NCBI GenBank assembly: GCA_958445895.1
Contig: CAUCTV010000050.1
Span: 1 to 9,313, forward strand
Source: an uncultured Collinsella sp.
GTDB taxonomy: Bacteria > Actinomycetota > Coriobacteriia > Coriobacteriales > Coriobacteriaceae
Direction: 5' to 3'
Length of the DNA stretch: 9,313 bases
This document shows positions 1 through 4,970 of this stretch, one piece after another. Numbering within the stretch: position 1 is the stretch's first letter; each line of letters begins with the position of its first letter. The position numbers and the translations under genes are program-made. The notes beneath the pieces were generated by a model. That model was not told the origin of the DNA. It was given only the letters and a program-made list of their open reading frames with translations, and made no database searches.

Positions 1-28
1 TTAATAAATCGGGTGTGAAAGTAAGCGG

Positions 29-83
29 TTGGGCTCGGTAAGTTTCCGATGCATAAACCGCTCGCGGATTTAATATTGAGGGG
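29..83 (+). promoter_or_regulatory. Weak candidate promoter and ribosome binding site of the AT-rich gene
   Basis: A weak sigma70-like pair is visible: TTGGGC at 29-34, a 17-nt spacer, and CATAAA at 52-57. Both boxes match consensus poorly. The ribosome binding site is clearer: GAGGGG at 78-83, five nt before the ATG at 89, which fixes the start of the downstream gene. A 7-bp inverted repeat (AGCGGTT at 24-30, AACCGCT at 56-62) spans the same stretch and could fold in a leader RNA or act as an operator. Nothing else was recognised in bases 1-88. Confidence 0.3.
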
Positions 84-88
84 TTAAA

Positions 89-1045
89 ATGATCGATCTT
101 AAGAATGACAAGATCGACAATCCTGAAGATAAAACTCAGGAAAATGAAGAGGTTGAGAATTCTTCGAATAAAAAGCGAGTAATTATTGGTGCCGGTATTG
201 TTGCTCTGCTTATTGCTGGTTGTGTCGGTGGTTATGCTGGTTACAATTACAAACAAGCATGTAGTGAACATAATCAGCAGGTTGAAGTTTTGTATTCAAA
301 GGCTAGCGATAGTGTTGCTGCCTTTAAAGCTGATCCTAGGCTGCTAACTTTTGAGCAACGTCTTGATGCCATTAAAAATGCTCAAAATAATAAAGAGATT
401 TTGAATAAAGAAATCTCTGATGACAGTTATAAGTATGCTGATGGTACTTCCCCTGATTGGACGAAGTTGCTTAATAAATACGATTCCATCATTACAGACT
501 GCCGTAATGCTCAAAATAATGAGTGGAATACTTCTCTAGCTGACCATGTTAATTTTGATGTAAATTCTACTGAAGATACCGACTCTCTCCAACAGCATAT
601 AAATAGCCTTAATGGCCTTCTTAATGATATTTCTAATAAAGACAACCAGAAGCTTATTTTTGAAGATGCCAAAAAGGATTCTAAGAAGTTCATTGATCAA
701 ATCAATGAACAGATCAGTCGTTATCAAACTCGTATTGATGATGTAAATAAGGCCAAGGCTGAAGATGAGGCTAAGGCTCAAGAAGAAGCAACTAAGGCTC
801 AGCAGCAGGCTTCTCAGCAAAACAATTATTCCAGTAATTCTGGTAGTAATTATTCTGGCGGTAGCGGCTATTCTGATGGCTCCTCTAATAGTGGTTATTC
901 TGGCGGCTCCTCTAACGGCGGCAGCAAAATAGTCATTAAAACCATGGACTTTTATGACGAAAATGGTAACTATGTTGGATCGACTCATTGGTATAGCGAT
1001 GGTACCTGTGACGATCCCTATTCTGCCGGTATGGGCGGATTTTAA
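89..1045 (+). CDS. Hypothetical membrane-anchored or lipoprotein-like surface protein with Ser/Gly-rich tail
   Basis: I do not recognise the family of this 318-residue protein. Residues 1-30 are hydrophilic and end in KKR. A single hydrophobic stretch follows (about 31-52), consistent with an N-in anchor that places the rest outside the cell. The stretch contains LIAGC (41-45), which fits a lipobox, so a lipoprotein is an alternative, although the N-region is long for one. Residues about 60-215 look helical and charged. Residues 219-245 are rich in Lys, Glu, Ala and Gln and may form a coiled coil. Residues 243-279 are a low-complexity Ser/Gly/Asn/Tyr region with 9-residue repeats. The last 39 residues form a compact, aromatic and Asp/Gly-rich segment (YDENGNYVG at 289-297) that could be a small beta domain. 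Start: ATG at 89 with GAGGGG five nt upstream. The gene is strikingly AT-rich, with A/T-ending codons, unlike every other gene here, which suggests horizontal acquisition. It converges on fmdB. Confidence 0.85.
   Translation: MIDLKNDKIDNPEDKTQENEEVENSSNKKRVIIGAGIVALLIAGCVGGYAGYNYKQACSEHNQQVEVLYSKASDSVAAFKADPRLLTFEQRLDAIKNAQNNKEILNKEISDDSYKYADGTSPDWTKLLNKYDSIITDCRNAQNNEWNTSLADHVNFDVNSTEDTDSLQQHINSLNGLLNDISNKDNQKLIFEDAKKDSKKFIDQINEQISRYQTRIDDVNKAKAEDEAKAQEEATKAQQQASQQNNYSSNSGSNYSGGSGYSDGSSNSGYSGGSSNGGSKIVIKTMDFYDENGNYVGSTHWYSDGTCDDPYSAGMGGF
866..919 (+). repeat. Two 27-nt near-identical tandem repeats in the Ser/Gly-rich tail
   Basis: Bases 866-892 and 893-919 encode GYSDGSSNS and GYSGGSSNG. 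Only a few bases differ between the copies, and a partial unit precedes them at 851-865. The array lies in a flexible, probably extracellular linker of the AT-rich gene. Such arrays can change copy number by slippage. Confidence 0.75.
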
Positions 1046-1050
1046 ATTAT

Positions 1051-1074
1051 GCTAATTATTAAAAATTAATTAGC
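1051..1074 (+). terminator. AT-rich hairpin after the AT-rich gene
   Basis: A perfect 8-bp inverted repeat (GCTAATTA at 1051-1058, TAATTAGC at 1067-1074) with an 8-nt loop begins five nt after the stop codon. The stem is AT-rich and no U tract follows on the plus strand, so termination here would be weak. The GC-rich hairpin at 1094-1125 may stop plus-strand transcription as well. Confidence 0.35.
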
Positions 1075-1087
1075 TACCTATAGCGCT

Positions 1088-1125
1088 AAGAAACAGCCCC
1101 GCGATTGGTGTCGGTCGCGGGGCTG
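1088..1125 (-). terminator. Intrinsic terminator of fmdB
   Basis: A perfect 11-bp GC-rich stem (CAGCCCCGCGA at 1094-1104, TCGCGGGGCTG at 1115-1125) has a 10-nt loop. Read on the minus strand it begins eight nt after the fmdB stop codon and is followed by TTTCTT (1093 down to 1088). This is a good rho-independent terminator for the minus-strand transcript. Because the two genes converge, it may also act as a weaker terminator for the plus-strand gene. Confidence 0.8.
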
Positions 1126-1133
1126 ATTGGTTT

Positions 1134-1370
1134 CTAGTGGCTGTGCGGGCAATTGGCGCAGCAGCCGCTGGTGGCGCTGGTGCTGGAGCCGCCGCTTCGC
1201 TGGTCGGTGTTGTAGAAGCCGCTGCCCTCAAATTTAATACCACTGGCCGAGAACGTCTTGGCGGCCGGAGCGCCGCAGTTGGGGCACACGACCTCGGGGG
1301 TCTCGGACATGGGATGCTCAACCTCAAACACGTTGCCGCAGCTCGAGCACTTGTAATCGTAGCGCGCCAT
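1134..1370 (-). CDS. FmdB-family zinc-ribbon protein
   Basis: This 78-residue protein has the N-terminal pattern of the FmdB putative regulatory protein family: MARYDYKCSSCG, then a second CPNCG. Cys8, Cys11, Cys29 and Cys32 form a CxxC-x17-CxxC zinc ribbon. The middle contains GIKFEGSGFYNTD (44-56), a signature typical of the family. The C-terminal tail is Ser/Thr-rich and ends in a second likely metal-binding cluster (CCANCPHSH, 70-78). The family is widespread and named for a putative regulator of formamidase; its biochemical role is largely unknown, so no target should be inferred. Start: ATG at 1370 with AAGGAAG (1375-1381) four nt upstream. It lies 88 nt after the GH13-GH77 gene on the same strand and ends at a strong terminator. 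Confidence 0.9.
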   Translation of the reverse strand: MARYDYKCSSCGNVFEVEHPMSETPEVVCPNCGAPAAKTFSASGIKFEGSGFYNTDQRSGGSSTSATSGCCANCPHSH

Positions 1371-1392
1371 AATACTTCCTTTTCAGCACAAA

Positions 1393-1414
1393 GCGGGCAG
1401 ATTACTCTGCCCGC
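1393..1414 (-). promoter_or_regulatory. Intercistronic hairpin upstream of fmdB
   Basis: A perfect 9-bp stem (GCGGGCAGA at 1393-1401, TCTGCCCGC at 1406-1414) with a 4-nt loop lies 45 nt beyond the stop codon of the upstream gene. It is 22 nt before the fmdB ATG. On the minus strand only TTT follows the stem, so it could be a weak terminator for the upstream gene. There is no room for a separate fmdB promoter downstream of it. A partial terminator, attenuator or RNA-processing/stability element within a shared transcript is therefore as likely. Confidence 0.6.
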
Positions 1415-1458
1415 AAAAATTCAAACGTCTGTAACTGTACCCTATATCGGGGGTTTTA

Positions 1459-4400
1459 TCACGCTTCGCCCCAGAATCTATGCGTGTTGCGCAGGAGCTG
1501 TGCGGTTTTGCCCTCAGCGGCCGCAACGTCGGCCTCGTCAGCCTGCCAGGTCCAGTTGCCCGTGGCCACGCCCGGTACGTTCATGCGCGCGTCGTCGCCC
1601 AGCCCCAGCACGTCCTGCAGCGGCATCATCACCAGGGGAGCGTCGCTTGCCAGCGCGTCGCTCATCAGCTTGGCCGCCACCTCAACACCGCTTGGTTCAT
1701 CGCCGCCCGCAAAGGAACGCGTGCTCCAACCGGCCAATGTCGACGTATCGTGCGTTGAGGTGTACAGGATCTTGCCAGGCGTGGGGTGCACGCCGCAACG
1801 GACGTCGTAGTCGCTAAACTCCAGGACGTCCATGCCGGGGAAACCGCAGGTCGAAGCCATGGCGCGAACGCCGGGCGTCAAATAGCCCAGGTCCTCGGCA
1901 ATAAAGTTGAGCGGACCCAGCTCGTCGTAGGCGGTCTGGAACAGGTCCTTGCCCGGGCCCGCTAGCCAGCGACCGTCGGCGCAAGCCTTGCCCGCGGGGA
2001 TACTAAAGTAGCTATGGAAGCCCAGGAAGTGGTCCAGGCGCACACGGTCGTAGAGCGAGAACGCGCGACGCAGGCGGTCCATCCACCAGCGGTAGCCGTT
2101 CTGCTTCATGTGGCCCCAGCGGAACGTCGGGTTGCCCCACACCTGGCCCTCTGGCGCAAAGTTGTCGGGCGGCGCACCGGAAATCTCAATCGCTTTGCCG
2201 GTATCGGACAACCAGAAGTTCTCGGGCTCGCTCCATGCATCGGCCGAATCGTCCGAGACATACATCGGGATATCGCCGATGACCTCGATGCCCTTCTTGT
2301 GCGCGTAGTTCATGAGCTCGCACCAGGCTAGGTCAAAGCGGTACTGCATGTACGCCTGCAGCTCTGCCTCGTCGTGGAAACGCTTGTCGTCAATCAGGTG
2401 CTCGTTGTAGCGCGCGACATCCGTCGGCCAATCGTGGCGCGACTCGCCCTTAAAGTACTTCTTAACGGCCATGTAGACGCAGTATTTCTCGAGCCAATCG
2501 GCGTTGCGATGTTTAAACGCGGTGTAGAGCGGATCGGCATCTTCGCCGCCACGGGCCTTCCAAGTCTCAAAGTTGGCCGCCAGCTCCTCGTGGCTCTCGG
2601 GCAGCAGGTCAATATTGCCCGCAAAGGCCGAAGGCCCGGCGTAAGGGGAGCGGAAGAAGTCCGTTGGGTTGACAGGCAGGACCTGCCAGTAGCGCATGCC
2701 CATAGCGGACAGATGGTCGATAAAGCGACGCGTGGGTGCGCCGATCGTGCCGGGCTTGCCGTCATCGGTCGGTACCGAGGTGATATGGCACACAACGCCC
2801 GCGCCGTGATCGAGCGGCTCCTGCAAGCGCTGCTCGGCATGGTGATAGATGATCGACGAGCCCAGCGGATACAAATCGAGCGTGACCGTGCCGTTGTGGA
2901 TCTCGCACTCGTGACCGCTGATCACGTCACTCGCGCATTCGTCGAGCGCCGAAATCGTCACGCGGTGCGAATTGCGCAGACTACGATTAATGATAACCGT
3001 CGCGGACTCGCCATCCTTGCCCGTGCGGTTGTATGCCAGCACCTCGTCGTTGAGCGCGAAGGCCTTGATCTCGCCGTCGATCATAAACGGTAGTGCGCGG
3101 CGTACGGCGGAGGCGTTTTTGACAATAGCCAGCGTGTCGAAGTCGTGCAGTTGGTCCTTGGTCGGCAGGGTGCGGCGGTTGCCCGGATCGGTTAGACCCT
3201 CCAGGCCGTACTCATCGCCATAGTAAATCGAAGGCACGCCCGGGAACGTCATCTGCATGAGCGTTGCGAGCCAAAAACGGCTCTTGGCCAGGCCCATCGA
3301 GTTCTCGTCCAGACGCCATTTGCTGCGCTCGCACTCGGGCAGCTGCGACTCGTCGGGGCCGCCGCCGAGCACCGAAATAATGCGCGGACGGTCGTGGCTT
3401 GAAAGCAGATTAAGTGCGCAGGACAGGGCCTCACGGGGATAGTTCTCGCGCAGGGTTTCGATATCCTCGGCTGCCTGGTAGGCGTTCTTGTAGCCCATCA
3501 AAAAGCCGATGACCATGTCGCGGAAGGGGTAATCCATAGCAGAGTCCAGCTCGGAGCCTTGCAGATAGCGGCGCAGATGGCCGTAGCTGATCTTGTTGGA
3601 GGCGTCTTCCCAGACTTCGCCGAGCAACAGTGCATCAGGCTTCTCGGCGAGCACGGCCTTTTTGATCTCGGCCAGGAAGTCATCGGAAAGCTCGTCGGCC
3701 ACGTCTAGGCGCCAGCCATGAGCGCCGGCACGTAGCCATTTACGGATCACGCCGTCCTTGCCCAGGAGCCGCTCGCGTACCAGCTCAGAACTCTCATTGA
3801 TGGCGGGCATATTGCCCACGCCCCACCAGCAGTCGTATGAGCCGTCCTCGTGGAAATAAAACGCATCGCGCCATGGCGAATCCTCGCTCTGCCACGCGCC
3901 CACGCCGGGGTAGTTGCCGTAGCGGTTGAAATAGATCGAGTCGTCACCCGTATGGTTAAAGACGCCGTCCAGAATGATGGAGATGCCCAGCTTCTCGGCC
4001 GCCTGGCACAGCTCGGTAAAGTCCTGCTCGGTGCCCAGGATCGGGTCGATCTTGGTGTAGTCGGCCGTGTCGTAGCGGTGGTTGCTCGCGGCTTCAAAAA
4101 TGGGGTTGAGGTAGATGGCTGTAAAGCCCAGCTCGGCGATGCGAGGCAGGTTTTCCTGGATGCCCTTGAGCGACCCGCCGTAGAAGTCCCAGGTTTTGAT
4201 GGAGCCGTCTTCGGCGCGCTCGTACACGGGCGGCTCGTTCCAGTCCTCGACCATGCGGCGCTGGATTCCGTTGCGTGGTTTTTCGACCTCGGCCAGCGTG
4301 CGCTCGCGCCAGTTTTCATCTCGGGCGTAGCGATCGGGGAAGATCTGGTAGACCATGCCACGCTCGTACCACTCGGGACGCACTTCGCGGTGCTTATAGA

Positions 4401-4755
4401 CGGTAATCTGGAAGGACGGCACCTCGGCGTAGTCGTAGGTTACGCCCTCGCCGCCGGTGCGGCCCTGCGGTGCGCCCAGACGAACCTCGGGCTGGCCCTC
4501 GATATTGCAGATAAAGCTGTACCAGATAAGACAGGGCTCGGTGCACTCCAGCTCGGCGGTAAAGATGCCGTCGCCCTCGTGCGTCATGGGATACAGAGTT
4601 TCCCCGATCTCATCGACCCAGGTTCGCAGCGTAAGCGTTGCCTGGTTGGGGTCGGCATCCTCCAAAATTACCGACAGCGAAACGGAAGTTCCTATGGTCA
4701 CAGCGCCAAACGGAGTGCGAAACTGCGGCAGACGGCTGTTGTGTATCAATCTCAT
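1459..4755 (-). CDS. Bifunctional GH13 alpha-glucan hydrolase / GH77 4-alpha-glucanotransferase fusion
   Basis: The product is a 1098-residue, probably cytoplasmic enzyme with no signal peptide. Residues about 10-125 form an N-terminal beta domain. The GH13 barrel starts at GMVYQIFPDRY (133-143) and has region I DGVFNH (263-268), the neopullulanase-type region V MPAIN (316-320), region II GWRLDVADE with nucleophile D351, region III GEVW with acid/base E380, and region IV SSHD with D455. A GH13 C-terminal beta domain ends near 640. From about 650 a complete MalQ-type GH77 domain follows: SPYAGPSAFAGN (703-714), RLDHF with nucleophile D908, AEDLG with acid/base E954, THDT with D1003, and NWTWQ (1067-1071). 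Both active sites look intact. The expected role is cleavage of alpha-glucans plus transfer of 4-alpha-glucan chains. Similar fusions are sometimes annotated as GlgX/4-alpha-glucanotransferase, but this half looks neopullulanase-like. The frame can extend 32 codons to an ATG at 4851. That start has no good ribosome binding site, and the extension crosses a candidate promoter, so the ATG at 4755 (weak GGAT six nt upstream) is preferred. It ends with tandem stops TGA TAA. Confidence 0.93.
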   Translation of the reverse strand: MRLIHNSRLPQFRTPFGAVTIGTSVSLSVILEDADPNQATLTLRTWVDEIGETLYPMTHEGDGIFTAELECTEPCLIWYSFICNIEGQPEVRLGAPQGRTGGEGVTYDYAEVPSFQITVYKHREVRPEWYERGMVYQIFPDRYARDENWRERTLAEVEKPRNGIQRRMVEDWNEPPVYERAEDGSIKTWDFYGGSLKGIQENLPRIAELGFTAIYLNPIFEAASNHRYDTADYTKIDPILGTEQDFTELCQAAEKLGISIILDGVFNHTGDDSIYFNRYGNYPGVGAWQSEDSPWRDAFYFHEDGSYDCWWGVGNMPAINESSELVRERLLGKDGVIRKWLRAGAHGWRLDVADELSDDFLAEIKKAVLAEKPDALLLGEVWEDASNKISYGHLRRYLQGSELDSAMDYPFRDMVIGFLMGYKNAYQAAEDIETLRENYPREALSCALNLLSSHDRPRIISVLGGGPDESQLPECERSKWRLDENSMGLAKSRFWLATLMQMTFPGVPSIYYGDEYGLEGLTDPGNRRTLPTKDQLHDFDTLAIVKNASAVRRALPFMIDGEIKAFALNDEVLAYNRTGKDGESATVIINRSLRNSHRVTISALDECASDVISGHECEIHNGTVTLDLYPLGSSIIYHHAEQRLQEPLDHGAGVVCHITSVPTDDGKPGTIGAPTRRFIDHLSAMGMRYWQVLPVNPTDFFRSPYAGPSAFAGNIDLLPESHEELAANFETWKARGGEDADPLYTAFKHRNADWLEKYCVYMAVKKYFKGESRHDWPTDVARYNEHLIDDKRFHDEAELQAYMQYRFDLAWCELMNYAHKKGIEVIGDIPMYVSDDSADAWSEPENFWLSDTGKAIEISGAPPDNFAPEGQVWGNPTFRWGHMKQNGYRWWMDRLRRAFSLYDRVRLDHFLGFHSYFSIPAGKACADGRWLAGPGKDLFQTAYDELGPLNFIAEDLGYLTPGVRAMASTCGFPGMDVLEFSDYDVRCGVHPTPGKILYTSTHDTSTLAGWSTRSFAGGDEPSGVEVAAKLMSDALASDAPLVMMPLQDVLGLGDDARMNVPGVATGNWTWQADEADVAAAEGKTAQLLRNTHRFWGEA

Positions 4756-4815
4756 AATACGATCCAGTTCAATAGAATCACGGCCTGCGGGCCATGGCTT
4801 TACGCACAGGATGTA

Positions 4816-4845
4816 AGTATATCTGTTGTACATAGGCTGTATAAA
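4816..4845 (-). promoter_or_regulatory. Candidate sigma70 promoter of the GH13-GH77 gene
   Basis: Read on the minus strand, a -10 box TATACT (4816-4821, 5 of 6 consensus bases) lies 18 nt downstream of a -35-like TTTATA (4840-4845, 4 of 6). Transcription would begin near 4809, giving a leader of about 54 nt before the ATG at 4755. The position, just downstream of the glgA terminator-like hairpin in an AT-rich patch, supports independent transcription. It also argues against the ATG at 4851. Confidence 0.5.
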
Positions 4846-4872
4846 CAACATCCGTTTACCATCGGCGAACGG
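4826..4872. promoter_or_regulatory. Two imperfect dyads, candidate operators of the GH13-GH77 gene
   Basis: Two imperfect inverted repeats sit side by side over and upstream of the promoter. The first, 23 bp at 4826-4848, begins TTGT and ends ACAA, with inner ATA/TAT arms; it covers the -35 box and spacer. The second, 21 bp at 4852-4872, has arms starting CCGTT and ending AACGG, with 7 of 9 positions strictly paired around an ATC centre. They could bind a sugar-responsive regulator, for example of the LacI type, but no regulator is encoded here. Confidence 0.25.
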
Positions 4873-4909
4873 TTGTCCTAGAAAATCGTTTTACCAACTA
4901 TTAACAGAG

Positions 4910-4936
4910 AAGGGGCGCCCGGTTGGAGCGCCCCTT
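4910..4936 (-). terminator. glgA: Terminator-like hairpin after glgA
   Basis: A perfect 9-bp stem (AAGGGGCGC at 4910-4918, GCGCCCCTT at 4928-4936) with a 9-nt loop starts 34 nt after the glgA stop. Downstream on the minus strand the sequence is TCTCTGTTAAT, a broken U tract, so efficiency may be moderate. Together with the promoter at 4816-4845 it separates the glg operon from the GH13-GH77 gene. Confidence 0.65.
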
Positions 4937-4970
4937 GCTTAGGGTTTGATGAGGTTTTGGATCGTCTGGA

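Noticed and set aside
24..62. Possible tRNA or riboswitch suggested by the inverted repeat in the left-edge leader
   Set aside because: Only one 7-bp stem is visible; there is no cloverleaf, no conserved T-arm and no aptamer core that I recognise.
4756..4851. Upstream start for the GH13-GH77 gene at 4851
   Set aside because: It has no good ribosome binding site, the extra residues do not resemble the family, and the extension spans a candidate promoter whose transcript would begin downstream of 4851.
3850..4881. Long plus-strand open frame (343 codons) opposite the GH13-GH77 gene
   Set aside because: It is antisense to a clear multi-motif enzyme, has no recognisable domain, and is explained by the high GC of the minus-strand gene.
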